From NCBI RefSeq assembly GCF_943371255.1, contig NZ_CALRUC010000005.1, positions 1-64,000 on the forward strand: a stretch of DNA of 64,000 bases, in the 5' to 3' direction. The stretch comes from Ferrovibrio terrae_B. Its GTDB lineage: Bacteria; Pseudomonadota; Alphaproteobacteria; Ferrovibrionales; Ferrovibrionaceae. The notes under the pieces were generated by a model. That model was not told the DNA's origin and did no database searches. It saw nothing but the letters and a program-made list of their open reading frames with translations. This document shows, one piece after another, positions 43,165 through 52,192 of the stretch (position 1 is the first letter of the stretch; the number at the start of each line of letters is the position of its first letter). The position numbers and the translations under genes are program-made.

Positions 43165-43199
43165 CCGGAGCCGTTGGGCCTATTGCCCGGCGGCTCCGG
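43165..43199 (+). terminator. Stem-loop 1 after livK
   Basis: CCGGAGCCG (43165-43173) pairs with CGGCTCCGG (43191-43199), and inside them GGGC pairs with GCCC around a 5-nt loop. There is no T run. It starts 13 nt after the livK stop and probably blocks 3'-exonucleases or attenuates transcription into livH. Confidence 0.65.
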
Positions 43200-43200
43200 C

Positions 43201-43251
43201 CAGTCTTTCAGCCTGCGGCCGTGCTTCCTGCGGCCCCAGGCTCAAAGACTG
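43201..43251 (+). repeat. Stem-loop 2 after livK, long three-part hairpin
   Basis: CAGTCTTT (43201-43208) pairs perfectly with AAAGACTG (43244-43251). After a single C on each side, AGCCTG pairs with CAGGCT, and a GGCC/GGCC core closes a small loop. It follows hairpin 1 by one nt and precedes livH by 50 nt, so it cannot be a simple terminator for the whole operon. Confidence 0.65.
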
Positions 43252-43301
43252 CCAAACGGCAGATGATGAAACGACAGGGTTAAAGAGGGGACGTTTAAGC
43301 G

Positions 43302-44183
43302 ATGTTCGAACTGCTCGGCATACCGCCGCAGGCATTGTTCGGCCAGCTGCTGCTTGGTCTGATCAATGGAGCTTTCTACGCCATGCTCAGCCTGGGTCTG
43401 GCGGTGATCTTCGGCCTGCTCAACGTCATCAACTTCACCCATGGCGCGCAGTATATGATGGGCGCCTTTGCCGCCTGGATGCTGCTGGAATGGGGTGGCG
43501 TGCCCTACTGGGGCTCGCTGATTCTGGTACCGGTGATCATCGGCGCCACCGGCGTGGCAATGGAAAAGCTGTTCCTGAAACGGCTGTACCATCTCGACCA
43601 CCTCTATGGTCTGCTGCTCACCTTCGGTCTGGCCCTGATCCTTGAGGGCTTCTTCCGCAAGCAGTTCGGCTCGTCCGGCCTGCCCTATCCCAATCCGCTG
43701 CCCGGCGGCACCCGGCTCGACTTCATGTTCCTGCCCAACTACCGGGCCTGGGTCGTGGTCGCCTCGCTGGTGCTGTGCTTCGGCACCTGGTTCATGATCG
43801 AGCGCACCAAGCTGGGCTCTTACCTGCGCGCCGCGACCGAACGCCCGGACCTGGTGCAGGCCTTTGGCATCAACGTGCCGCGCATGATCACGCTGACCTA
43901 CGGCTTCGGCGTCGGCCTGGCGGCCCTCGCCGGCGTGCTGGCCGCGCCGATCTACAACGTCAACCCGGTGATGGGCTCCAACCTCATCATCATCGTCTTT
44001 GCCGTGGTCGTCATCGGCGGTATGGGCTCGATCCTGGGCGCCATCATCACCGGCTTTGCACTCGGCATCATCGAGGGCCTGACCAAGGTGTTCTACCCGG
44101 AAGCCTCGAACACCGTGATCTTCATCATCATGGCGATCGTGCTGATGGTGAAGCCCGCCGGCCTGTTCGGCACGCCGAAGTGA
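43302..44183 (+). CDS. livH: Branched-chain amino acid-type ABC transporter permease LivH
   Basis: The 293-residue permease has LLLGLINGAFYAMLSLGLAVIFGLLNVINFTHGAQYMMGAF at the N-terminus (cited in part) and RAATERPDLVQAFGINVPRMITLTYG, the LivH EAA-like loop with G-I-N. VVVIGGMGSILGAIITGFALGIIEG follows. It forms the import channel with LivM, whose gene follows 10 nt later with a GAGG ribosome-binding site. Confidence 0.94.
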   Translation: MFELLGIPPQALFGQLLLGLINGAFYAMLSLGLAVIFGLLNVINFTHGAQYMMGAFAAWMLLEWGGVPYWGSLILVPVIIGATGVAMEKLFLKRLYHLDHLYGLLLTFGLALILEGFFRKQFGSSGLPYPNPLPGGTRLDFMFLPNYRAWVVVASLVLCFGTWFMIERTKLGSYLRAATERPDLVQAFGINVPRMITLTYGFGVGLAALAGVLAAPIYNVNPVMGSNLIIIVFAVVVIGGMGSILGAIITGFALGIIEGLTKVFYPEASNTVIFIIMAIVLMVKPAGLFGTPK

Positions 44184-44193
44184 GGATGTCCAT

Positions 44194-45174
44194 ATGAGCA
44201 ATGCCGCCATCACCGCCGACCAGTCCGCCGCCAAACCCGGCACCCGCAACCGCGACCTCATCATCTTCGCCATTCTGCTGGCCATCGGCCTGGTGGCACC
44301 GGCGCTGATCTACCCGGTCTTCCTGATGAAGGTGCTGTGCTTCGCGCTGTTTGCCTGCGCTTTCAACCTGTTGATCGGCTATGTCGGGCTGCTGTCGTTT
44401 GGCCACGCCATGTTCTTCGGCTTCGCTGCCTATGTCAGCGGCTATTCGGTCAAGGCCTGGGGCTTCTCGCCCGAGCTGGGTATCCTGGCCGGCACTGCCT
44501 GCGCAGCATTGCTCGGCCTGGTCACGGGCCTGCTCGCCATCCGCCGCCAGGGCATCTATTTCGCCATGGTGACGCTGGCGCTATCGCAGATGGTGTTCTT
44601 CTACTGCGTGCAGGCCAAGTTCACCGGTGGCGAGGATGGCATCCAGGCGATCCCGCGCCGCGCCCTGTTCGGACTGATCGACGTCAAGAGCGACATTGCC
44701 TTCTACTACCTGGTGCTGGCGATCTTCTGCTTCGGCTTCCTGGTGATCTGGCGCGCCATCCACTCGCCATTTGGCCAGGTGCTGAAGGCGATCCGCGAGA
44801 ACGAGCCGCGCGCCATCTCGCTGGGATATCGCGTCGACCAGTACAAGCTGCTCGCCTTCGTGCTCTCGGCCACGCTGGCCGGCCTGGCCGGTGCCACCAA
44901 GGCGCTGGTCTTCCAGCTGGCCTCGCTGACCGACGTGACCTGGCAGATGTCGGGCGAGGTCGTGCTGATGACCCTGGTTGGCGGCATGGGCACCGTCTTC
45001 GGCCCCATCGTCGGTGCCGCCATCATCATCACCATGCAGAACTATCTTGCCGGCTTCGGCGAATGGGTGCTGGTGATCCAGGGCTTCATCTTCGTCATCG
45101 TCGTGCTCGCCTTCCGCAAGGGCATTGTCGGCGAGATACAGGACTGGTGGACACGACGGGTCAACAAGGCCTGA
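44194..45174 (+). CDS. livM: Branched-chain amino acid-type ABC transporter permease LivM
   Basis: The 326-residue permease has about nine helices. LLIGYVGLLSFGHAMFFGFAAYVSGY (about residues 52-77), RQGIYFAMVTLALSQMVFF, and the loop VLKAIRENEPRAISLGYRVDQYKLLAFVLSA are LivM signatures, and MTLVGGMGTVFGPIVGAAIIITMQ is near the end. It is the last gene of the operon and is followed by an intrinsic terminator. Confidence 0.94.
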   Translation: MSNAAITADQSAAKPGTRNRDLIIFAILLAIGLVAPALIYPVFLMKVLCFALFACAFNLLIGYVGLLSFGHAMFFGFAAYVSGYSVKAWGFSPELGILAGTACAALLGLVTGLLAIRRQGIYFAMVTLALSQMVFFYCVQAKFTGGEDGIQAIPRRALFGLIDVKSDIAFYYLVLAIFCFGFLVIWRAIHSPFGQVLKAIRENEPRAISLGYRVDQYKLLAFVLSATLAGLAGATKALVFQLASLTDVTWQMSGEVVLMTLVGGMGTVFGPIVGAAIIITMQNYLAGFGEWVLVIQGFIFVIVVLAFRKGIVGEIQDWWTRRVNKA

Positions 45175-45196
45175 CGCACTCGCCCATCCAAACGAC

Positions 45197-45228
45197 AACG
45201 GCCCGCTCTTTGGCGGGCCGTTTCATTT
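45197..45228 (+). terminator. Intrinsic terminator of the liv operon
   Basis: AACGGCCCGC (45197-45206) pairs with GCGGGCCGTT (45213-45222) around six nt, followed by TCATTT. It lies 22 nt after the livM stop, between convergent livM and rfbB. Confidence 0.85.
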
Positions 45229-45243
45229 CAGGCAGCCGACGGA

Positions 45244-46302
45244 TCAGCTTTTCTGGGCACCCAGGCCGATACGGCCGCGGTCATAGGCCTGGCTGGCACG
45301 CCGGCACCAGGACGAGTTATCGAGATACCACTGCACCGTCGCCTTGAGCCCGGCATCGAGCGCGTAGCCCGGTTTCCAGCCCAACTCGCGCTCGGCCTTC
45401 GACGGGTCGATAGCATAGCGCGCATCATGGCCCGGCCGGTCGGTCACATAGGTGATCTGCGCGGCATAACCCTTGCCGTCCTGGCGCGGCACCAGGCCGT
45501 CGAGCACGGCACAAAGCCGGTTGACCAGGTCGATATTGCGTTGCTCGCTGCGCGACCCGACCAGATAGGTCTCGCCCGGCAGCCCCTTTTCGACCGCCAG
45601 CTGCAGGGCGGCAGCATGATCGTCCACATGAATCCAGTCGCGCACCTGCAGGCCCTTGCCATAGATCGGCAGCGGCTTGCCTTCCAAGGCATTGAGCACG
45701 GTGAGCGGGATCAGCTTTTCCGGGAACTGGTACGGGCCGTAATTGTTGCCGCAGTTGGTGACCAGGATCGGCAGACCGTAGGTGCGGCCGAAGGCGCGCG
45801 CCAGATGGTCCGACGAGGCCTTGCTGGCGGCATAGGGCGAGTTCGGCTTGTAGGGGCTGTGCTCGTCGAACAGCCCGGTCTCCCCCAGTTCGCCATAGAC
45901 CTCGTCAGTCGAAACCTGCAGATGGCGGAACTGGCCCTTGGCCGTGGCGTCCAGGCCGCGCCAGTGGTCCAGCGCCGCTTCCAGCAGCACCAGGCTGCCA
46001 TTCACATTGGTGTCGATGAAGGGCGCAGGGCTGTCGATGGAGCGGTCGACATGGCTCTCGGCCGCCAGATGGTAAACCGCCTGCGGCTTGACCGCGGCAT
46101 AGATGCGCTTGATCCCCGCGCGGTCGCAGATATCGACCTGCTCGAAGCTGTGCAGTTCCGGATGCGGCAGGGCCGCGATATTGTCCGGATTGCCGGCATA
46201 GGTCAGCTTGTCGATGGTGACGACGCGACGTTTCTGGGCATTGAGCCGGCGAACCAGGGCGGAGCCGATGAAGCCGGCGCCGCCGGTGACGATAACGGTC
46301 AT
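45244..46302 (-). CDS. rfbB: dTDP-glucose 4,6-dehydratase
   Basis: The 352-residue extended SDR has VTGGAGFIGSALVRRLN at residue 5, FRHLQVSTDEVYGELGETGLFDE (catalytic Thr-Asp-Glu), SPYAASKASSDHLARAFGRTYGLP (YxxxK), NCGNNYGPYQFPEKLIPL and LPIYGKGLQVRDWIHVDDHAAAL. It makes dTDP-4-keto-6-deoxyglucose for rhamnose and related surface sugars. The other rml genes are not in the window, so it acts with genes elsewhere. Confidence 0.95.
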   Translation of the reverse strand: MTVIVTGGAGFIGSALVRRLNAQKRRVVTIDKLTYAGNPDNIAALPHPELHSFEQVDICDRAGIKRIYAAVKPQAVYHLAAESHVDRSIDSPAPFIDTNVNGSLVLLEAALDHWRGLDATAKGQFRHLQVSTDEVYGELGETGLFDEHSPYKPNSPYAASKASSDHLARAFGRTYGLPILVTNCGNNYGPYQFPEKLIPLTVLNALEGKPLPIYGKGLQVRDWIHVDDHAAALQLAVEKGLPGETYLVGSRSEQRNIDLVNRLCAVLDGLVPRQDGKGYAAQITYVTDRPGHDARYAIDPSKAERELGWKPGYALDAGLKATVQWYLDNSSWCRRASQAYDRGRIGLGAQKS

Positions 46303-46457
46303 GGAAAATCTCCCTACCCCCTGTATACCGGAGGGCGAAACGGGCCGGAAGGTCTTGCCAAACTATGGCAGCAGTGGGGCCCGGGCTCGCTTCCGGGCCG
46401 ATTCTGCCCGCTGCCGGTGCCTTGGCGCCGGCCCCGTCCCGCCCCATATTGGCAGCC

Positions 46458-48689
46458 ATGAGCCAGACCCCCGTCATCCAGAGCATGGAACGCGAGATCG
46501 AGGATCCGGACCGTTTCGCCGATGCGAATTTCCCGGATTTCGTCCCCCACCGTCCGCCGCGCCCCGACAAGAGCGAGGGCGGCATCGCCTTCGACCTGCA
46601 GGCCCCCTATGAGCCCAAGGGCGACCAGCCGACCGCGATTGCCGAACTGACCGAGGGCGTGCTGAACCAGGAGCGCGACCAGGTGCTGCTGGGCGTCACC
46701 GGCTCGGGCAAGACCTTCACCATGGCACAGATCATCGCGCGCAGCGGCCGGCCGGCCCTGATCCTGGCGCCGAACAAGACGCTGGCCGCCCAGCTCTATG
46801 GCGAGATGAAGGCCTTCTTCCCCAACAATGCGGTGGAATACTTCGTCTCGTATTACGATTACTACCAGCCCGAGGCCTATGTCGCGCGCAGCGACACCTA
46901 TATCGAGAAGGACTCCTCGGTCAACGAACAGATCGACCGCATGCGCCATTCCGCCACGCGCGCGCTGCTCGAGCGCGACGATGTGGTGATCGTCGCCTCG
47001 GTGTCCTGCATCTACGGTATCGGTTCAGTCGAAACCTATTCGGAAATGACCCTGAACTTGAAGGCTGGCGACCGCCTCGACCGCGATACACTGCTGCGTC
47101 GGCTGGTCGACCTGCATTACCGCCGCAACGATACTGCCTTTGCGCGTGGCGCCTTCCGCGTGCGTGGTGATGGCGTGGAGATATTCCCCTCCCATATGGA
47201 AGATCGCGCCTGGCGCCTGTCGCTGTTCGGTGACGAGCTGGAAAGCATTGTCGAGTTCGATCCGCTGACCGGCCACAAGACCGGCAGCATGGAAGCCGTG
47301 AAGCTTTACGCGAACAGCCATTATGTGACGCCGAAGCCGACGCTGAACCAGGCCATCGAACAGATCAAGATTGACCTGCGCCTGCGGCTCGACCAGTTGT
47401 ACAAGATGGGCCGCCTGCTGGAGGCCCAGCGGCTGGAACAGCGCACCACCTTCGACCTGGAAATGATGGTGGCAACCGGGGCCTGCGCTGGCATCGAGAA
47501 CTATTCACGCTATCTCACCGGCCGTGGCCCCGGCGCGCCGCCACCCACGCTGTTTGAATACCTGCCCGACAACGCCTTGCTGTTCGTCGACGAAAGCCAT
47601 GTCACCGTGCCGCAGATCGGCGGCATGTTCCGCGGCGACTTCCGGCGCAAGGCCACGCTGGCGGAATACGGCTTCCGCCTGCCCTCCTGCATCGACAACC
47701 GACCGCTGCGTTTCCGCGAATGGGAGCAGCTGCGGCCGCAGAGCGTGTTCGTTTCAGCCACGCCGGGCAAATGGGAAATGGAGCGCACGGGCGGTGTCTT
47801 CTCCGAACAGGTGATCCGCCCGACCGGCCTGATCGATCCGGTCACCGAAATCCGCCCGGTCGAACATCAGGTCGATGACCTGCTGGCTGAATGCAAGGAA
47901 GTGGTCAAAAAGGGCCATCGCGTGCTGGTCACCACGCTGACCAAGCGCATGGCGGAAGACCTGACCGAATACATGACCGAAGTGGGACTGAAGGTGCGCT
48001 ACCTGCATTCCGACATCGAGACCCTGGAACGTATCGAAATCCTGCGCGATCTACGGCTTGGCGTGTTCGACATCCTGATCGGCATCAACCTGCTGCGCGA
48101 GGGCCTCGATATCCCCGAATGCGCGCTGGTTGCCATCCTGGATGCCGACAAGGAAGGCTTCCTTCGCTCGGAAACCTCGCTGATCCAGACCATCGGCCGT
48201 GCCGCACGCAATGTCGAAGGCCGCGCCATTCTCTATGCCGACAAGATGACCAACAGCATGCAGCGCGCCCTGGCCGAGACCGAACGCCGCCGCATCAAGC
48301 AGCAGGCCTATAACGAAGAGCATGGCATCACGCCGGAAAGCGTGCGCAAGCACATCGGCGACATCCTGCAGTCGGTTTATGAGCAGGATCATTTCACTGT
48401 CGATGCCGGCGATGCATCCGGCGGCCATCTGGTCGGCAACAATCTGAAGGCCCATCTGGCCGATCTGGAGAAACGCATGCACGATGCTGCCGGCAACCTG
48501 GAATTCGAGGAAGCCGCCCGCCTGCGCGACGAGATCAAGCGCCTGGAAATGAATGAACTGGAAATCGGCATCCAGAACCGCAAGCCGGCGGGCTTCTCTG
48601 AAGCGGCGGCCGGCGCGCCGCGACCCTCTGGTCGCTCGACCGGCGGCAGAGCCGGGTCGCGCCGCGCCTATCGGGGAAGCAAGCGCTGA
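46458..48689 (+). CDS. uvrB: Excinuclease ABC subunit B
   Basis: The 743-residue UvrB has Walker A LLGVTGSGKTFTMAQII, the beta-hairpin damage-binding region VEYFVSYYDYYQPEAYVARSDTYIEKDSSVN (cited in part), DEAD-type LFVDESHVTVPQIGGM, motif VI QTIGRAARN and a C-terminal UVR domain (LEKRMHDAAGNLEFEEAARLRDEIKRLE). The ATG at 46458 was chosen over an upstream in-frame ATG at 46365, whose extension is low-complexity. The stop shares one base with the next start. I saw no alphaproteobacterial LexA box upstream. Confidence 0.96.
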   Translation: MSQTPVIQSMEREIEDPDRFADANFPDFVPHRPPRPDKSEGGIAFDLQAPYEPKGDQPTAIAELTEGVLNQERDQVLLGVTGSGKTFTMAQIIARSGRPALILAPNKTLAAQLYGEMKAFFPNNAVEYFVSYYDYYQPEAYVARSDTYIEKDSSVNEQIDRMRHSATRALLERDDVVIVASVSCIYGIGSVETYSEMTLNLKAGDRLDRDTLLRRLVDLHYRRNDTAFARGAFRVRGDGVEIFPSHMEDRAWRLSLFGDELESIVEFDPLTGHKTGSMEAVKLYANSHYVTPKPTLNQAIEQIKIDLRLRLDQLYKMGRLLEAQRLEQRTTFDLEMMVATGACAGIENYSRYLTGRGPGAPPPTLFEYLPDNALLFVDESHVTVPQIGGMFRGDFRRKATLAEYGFRLPSCIDNRPLRFREWEQLRPQSVFVSATPGKWEMERTGGVFSEQVIRPTGLIDPVTEIRPVEHQVDDLLAECKEVVKKGHRVLVTTLTKRMAEDLTEYMTEVGLKVRYLHSDIETLERIEILRDLRLGVFDILIGINLLREGLDIPECALVAILDADKEGFLRSETSLIQTIGRAARNVEGRAILYADKMTNSMQRALAETERRRIKQQAYNEEHGITPESVRKHIGDILQSVYEQDHFTVDAGDASGGHLVGNNLKAHLADLEKRMHDAAGNLEFEEAARLRDEIKRLEMNELEIGIQNRKPAGFSEAAAGAPRPSGRSTGGRAGSRRAYRGSKR

Positions 48690-49477
48690 TGCCGATCTCC
48701 GTCAACGCACCCACTGCGCTGGTCACCGGTGCCGGCCGACGCATCGGCCGCGCCATCGCCCTGCACCTGGCCGGCCGCGGCTATCATGTCGCCGTTCATT
48801 GCAACCGCTCGCGCGATGAAGCGGACACTGTCGTGCGCGAGATCGGCCAGGGCGGTCATCGCGCCGCCGTGGTGCAGGCCGATCTCGCCGACCATACCGC
48901 TGTCAGTAATCTGATCGCGCAGGCCAGTGCCGCGCTCGGCCCGCTATCGCTGCTGGTCAACAACGCATCGCTGTTTGACTATGACCATATCGAGACCGCC
49001 ACCGAGCAGAGCTGGGATCATCATCTCGATACCAACCTGAAAGCGCCCTTTTTCCTGTCCCAGGCCTTTGCCGCCCAGTTGCCGGACGGGGTGACTGGCA
49101 ACATTGTCAATCTGGTCGACATGCGGGTCTGGCGTCTGACGCCACATTTCGCTTCCTACACGGTTTCCAAGGCCGGGCTGTGGACCCTGACCCAGACACT
49201 GGCTATGGCCCTGGCACCGCGCATACGGGTCAATGCCATCGGCCCCGGACCGGTCCTGCCCAGCCCGCACCAGACGGAAGCGCAATTCCGCAAGCAATGG
49301 GAAAGCACCCCGCTCAAGCGCGGCGCCGAACCGCGCGAGATTGCCGCAGCCGTCGGATTCCTGCTTGACGCTCCGGCCGTGACGGGCCAGATGATCGCCT
49401 TGGATGGCGGCCAGCATCTGCCCTGGCAGCAGGGTGGCGGCCCCCTCACCGCGGCCCAGATCGCGCTGGAGGACTGA
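48689..49477 (+). CDS. Pteridine reductase-like SDR (FolM/PTR1 type)
   Basis: The 262-residue SDR has TGAGRRIGRAIA (residues 14-25) with Arg in the NADPH-phosphate position, LLVNNASLFDYD, and IVNLVDMRVWRLTPHFASYTVSKAGLW. In the last, Asp replaces the usual catalytic Ser while Tyr and Lys are kept, as in trypanosomatid PTR1 and bacterial FolM. NAIGPGPVLPSP is also typical. It is immediately followed by folB (1-nt gap), supporting a dihydropterin or dihydrofolate substrate. Confidence 0.82.
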   Translation: MPISVNAPTALVTGAGRRIGRAIALHLAGRGYHVAVHCNRSRDEADTVVREIGQGGHRAAVVQADLADHTAVSNLIAQASAALGPLSLLVNNASLFDYDHIETATEQSWDHHLDTNLKAPFFLSQAFAAQLPDGVTGNIVNLVDMRVWRLTPHFASYTVSKAGLWTLTQTLAMALAPRIRVNAIGPGPVLPSPHQTEAQFRKQWESTPLKRGAEPREIAAAVGFLLDAPAVTGQMIALDGGQHLPWQQGGGPLTAAQIALED

Positions 49478-49478
49478 C

Positions 49479-49907
49479 ATGACGATCCATGATCGCGCTC
49501 GCGCTGCCTGGGCCGAAATCCCGGTTCCGGTGATTGCCGAAGCGACCCAGCCAGTCCGCCGGGTCTTTGTGCGCGACCTGCTGCTGGATGCCCTGATCGG
49601 GATTTACCCGGAAGAGCGGGTCAAGCCGCAAAAAATCCTGATCAATCTCGATCTCTGGGTGGCCGAGACGCCGGGCGAGCCGCCCCGTAGCTATGCCGAG
49701 GTGGTGTGCTACGAGAACCTGGTGAACCGCTCCAAGGCGCTGCTGGCCGAGGGCCATGTCGATCTGGTCGAGACCCTGGCCGAGCGGCTGGCCCGGCTCT
49801 GCCTGGCCGATCCGCGGGTATTGCGGGCACGGGTACGGGTGGAAAAGCCTGAGGCGATCGCGGAAGCGGCCGGAGTCGGCGTTGAGATCGAGCGCCAGCG
49901 CAGCTAA
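49479..49907 (+). CDS. folB: Dihydroneopterin aldolase FolB
   Basis: The 142-residue protein has VFVRDLLLDALIGIYPEERVKPQKILINLDLWV (about residues 30-62, cited in part), the FolB core with the Glu of the pterin site in YPEE, YENLVNRSKALLAEGHVDLVETLAERLARLCL, and VRVEKPEAIAEAAGVGVEIER with the catalytic Lys in VEKPEA. It catalyses dihydroneopterin cleavage or epimerisation in folate synthesis. The ATG at 49479 follows the pteridine reductase with the ribosome-binding site inside that gene. Confidence 0.93.
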   Translation: MTIHDRARAAWAEIPVPVIAEATQPVRRVFVRDLLLDALIGIYPEERVKPQKILINLDLWVAETPGEPPRSYAEVVCYENLVNRSKALLAEGHVDLVETLAERLARLCLADPRVLRARVRVEKPEAIAEAAGVGVEIERQRS

Positions 49908-50231
49908 TCAGCCACAGACCTCTCCTGGTTACCGGCTGGTGAGTAAATCTTGACTCTGTGGAAGGTTTCCTGCTGCCGCCAAGGTTGTGCACAGGGTAGC
50001 GCGCCGAGTCGTAGTGGCAGAAAAATTGCTGATTTAGTACTCATCCGCTGTGGATAATGGAAATTTCCTATTTAACTTCAACATCTTAAATCTCAATCCA
50101 CACACTACGTGTGCGGGTATTGGTTTTCGAGGCGACACAACACAGCATGCGCACCATTGTTTCCCCACATAGTTATCCACAGCCTTGGGACGCTTTTGTC
50201 AACGCCGTGTAATCATTAGCTTTTTGTCGGT
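49908..50231. other. AT-richer intergenic region with DnaA boxes, possible origin or DnaA-binding locus
   Basis: This 324-bp spacer has no gene. It contains two perfect DnaA boxes, TTATCCACA on the plus strand (50173-50181) and on the minus strand (50049-50057). Two-mismatch versions lie at 49985-49993, 50094-50102 and 50161-50169. Between them lies an AT-rich stretch (about 50020-50098). It could be oriC, a DnaA-titration site or a DnaA-regulated uvrC promoter. Confidence 0.5.
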
Positions 50232-52139
50232 ATGGTGCTGCGTATGAGTGACGATCCCGCCGCCGAACCGCTGCTTGAGGCTCCGCCGCAGCCCGGGGAG
50301 ATCGGCGCTGCGGTGATTCAGCGTCACCTGCCGACCTTGCCGCTCGGACCAGGCATCTATCGCATGATGGATGCCAAGGGTGATGTGCTGTACATCGGCA
50401 AGGCGCGCTCGCTGCGCAAGCGCGTTACCTCCTATACCAAGCTGCAGGGTCTTTCGATCCGCATCCAGCGCATGGTGCGTCAGGTGGCGGCTGTCGAGGT
50501 CACGACCACCCACACCGAGGCCGAGGCGCTGCTGCTGGAAGCCAACCTGGTCAAACAGGTGCAGCCTCCCTTCAACGTGCTGCTGAAGGACGACAAGTCC
50601 TTCCCCTATATCCTGGTGGCGCGCGACCATCCTTACCCCGCCATCACCAAGCACCGGGGCGCCCGTGACATCCCCGGCGACTATTTTGGGCCGTTCGCCT
50701 CGACCGGATCGGTGCATGTGACGCTGAATGCAATGTCGCGGGCCTTCCCGCTCCGCAGCTGCAGCGACAGTGAATTTGCCGCCCGCACCCGCCCCTGCTT
50801 GCAGTATCAGATCAAGCGCTGCACGGCGCCCTGCGTCGAACGCATCAGTCATGCGGATTATCTCAAAGTGGTGGACGAAGCTTGCGGCTTCCTGTCGGGC
50901 CGGAACCGCCAGGTGCTGGATATCTGGCAGGGCCGCATGCAACAGGCCGCCGAGCAGCGTGACTATGAAACCGCTGCCGAGCTGCGTGACCGCATCCGTG
51001 CGCTGGCGCATATCACCCAGAAGCAGGACATCAATCTCAGCGACATCGAGAATGCCGATGTGATTGCCGTGCATGCCGAAGGCGGACTGGTCTGCGTACA
51101 GATTTTCTTCTTCCGCGCCGGCCAGAATTTTGGCAACCGCTCCTACTTCCCCGCCCATACCCGCGATGTCGAGATCAGCGAGGTGCTGGACGCCTTTATC
51201 GGTCAGTTCTATGCCCAGCGCGAGGCGCCGCGGCTGATCCTGCTGAGCGATCCGGTCGAGAATGCCGACCTGATCGAGGAGGCACTCGGTAACCACAGCG
51301 GCCATAAGGTAGAGCTGCATGTGCCACAGCGCGGCACCAAGCGCGACCTGGTCGAGTATGCCGCCACCAATGCCCGCGATGCCTTGCGCCGCCGTCTGGC
51401 CGAGGCCGCCTCGCAGCACCAGCTGTTGCAGGGCGTGGCTGAACTGTTCGGTCTCGATGCCCCACCACAGCGCATCGAGGTTTATGACAACAGCCATATC
51501 ATGGGGCGCCATGCGGTCGGCGGCATGATCGTGGCCGGGCCGGAAGGCTTGCGCAAGAACGCCTACCGCAAGTTCAACATCAAGGATGTGACCATCGAGC
51601 CGGGCGACGATTACGGCATGATGCGCGAGGTGCTGACCCGCCGATTCCAGCGCCTGCTGAAAGAGGATGCCGAGGACGAAAACGCTGCCGACTGGCCCGA
51701 TCTGCTGCTGATCGATGGCGGCAAGGGTCAGCTCAGTGCCGTGATGCAGGTAATGCAGGAACTCGGCGTCGAGGATGTGCCCGTGGTCGGCATCGCCAAG
51801 GGCCCCGACCGCAATGCCGGCCGCGAGCAGTTCTTCCTGCCCGGGCGCGAGCCTTTCATGCTGGAGCCGCGCCACCCGGTGCTATTTTTCCTGCAGCGCC
51901 TGCGCGACGAGGCGCACCGTTTCGCCATCGGCACCCACCGCACCAAGCGCGCCAAGGACCAAATCCGCTCGCCGCTGGATGAAATCAGTGGAATCGGTGC
52001 TGCCCGCAAGAAGGCCCTGCTGCTGCATTTCGGCTCGGCCAAGGCGGTTTCGCGTGCCGGCCTGAGCGACCTTGAGGCGGTAACCGGCGTCAGCAAAACC
52101 GTCGCCAAACGAATCTACGATCACTTTCATGGCGGCTGA
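50232..52139 (+). CDS. uvrC: Excinuclease ABC subunit C
   Basis: The 635-residue UvrC has the GIY-YIG nuclease domain (GPGIYRMMDAKGDVLYIGKARSLRKRVTSY, about residues 38-67), central cysteines (TRPCLQYQIKRCTAPC), a UVR motif (AAEQRDYETAAELRDRIRAL), the RNase-H-like second nuclease (RIEVYDNSHIMG, LLLIDGGKGQLSAV) and C-terminal helix-hairpin-helix repeats (ISGIGAARKKALLLHFGS). It acts with UvrB, encoded 2 kb upstream. pgsA follows after 53 nt. Confidence 0.96.
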   Translation: MVLRMSDDPAAEPLLEAPPQPGEIGAAVIQRHLPTLPLGPGIYRMMDAKGDVLYIGKARSLRKRVTSYTKLQGLSIRIQRMVRQVAAVEVTTTHTEAEALLLEANLVKQVQPPFNVLLKDDKSFPYILVARDHPYPAITKHRGARDIPGDYFGPFASTGSVHVTLNAMSRAFPLRSCSDSEFAARTRPCLQYQIKRCTAPCVERISHADYLKVVDEACGFLSGRNRQVLDIWQGRMQQAAEQRDYETAAELRDRIRALAHITQKQDINLSDIENADVIAVHAEGGLVCVQIFFFRAGQNFGNRSYFPAHTRDVEISEVLDAFIGQFYAQREAPRLILLSDPVENADLIEEALGNHSGHKVELHVPQRGTKRDLVEYAATNARDALRRRLAEAASQHQLLQGVAELFGLDAPPQRIEVYDNSHIMGRHAVGGMIVAGPEGLRKNAYRKFNIKDVTIEPGDDYGMMREVLTRRFQRLLKEDAEDENAADWPDLLLIDGGKGQLSAVMQVMQELGVEDVPVVGIAKGPDRNAGREQFFLPGREPFMLEPRHPVLFFLQRLRDEAHRFAIGTHRTKRAKDQIRSPLDEISGIGAARKKALLLHFGSAKAVSRAGLSDLEAVTGVSKTVAKRIYDHFHGG

Positions 52140-52192
52140 ATACAGGCCCGGCTCTGGCCCTGTTCTGCCCCTCATGCGATAATTCACCGGTC

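Noticed and set aside
50199..51875. 558-codon minus-strand open frame opposite uvrC
   Set aside because: It is antisense to all UvrC domains, has no recognisable motif, and has no ribosome-binding context.
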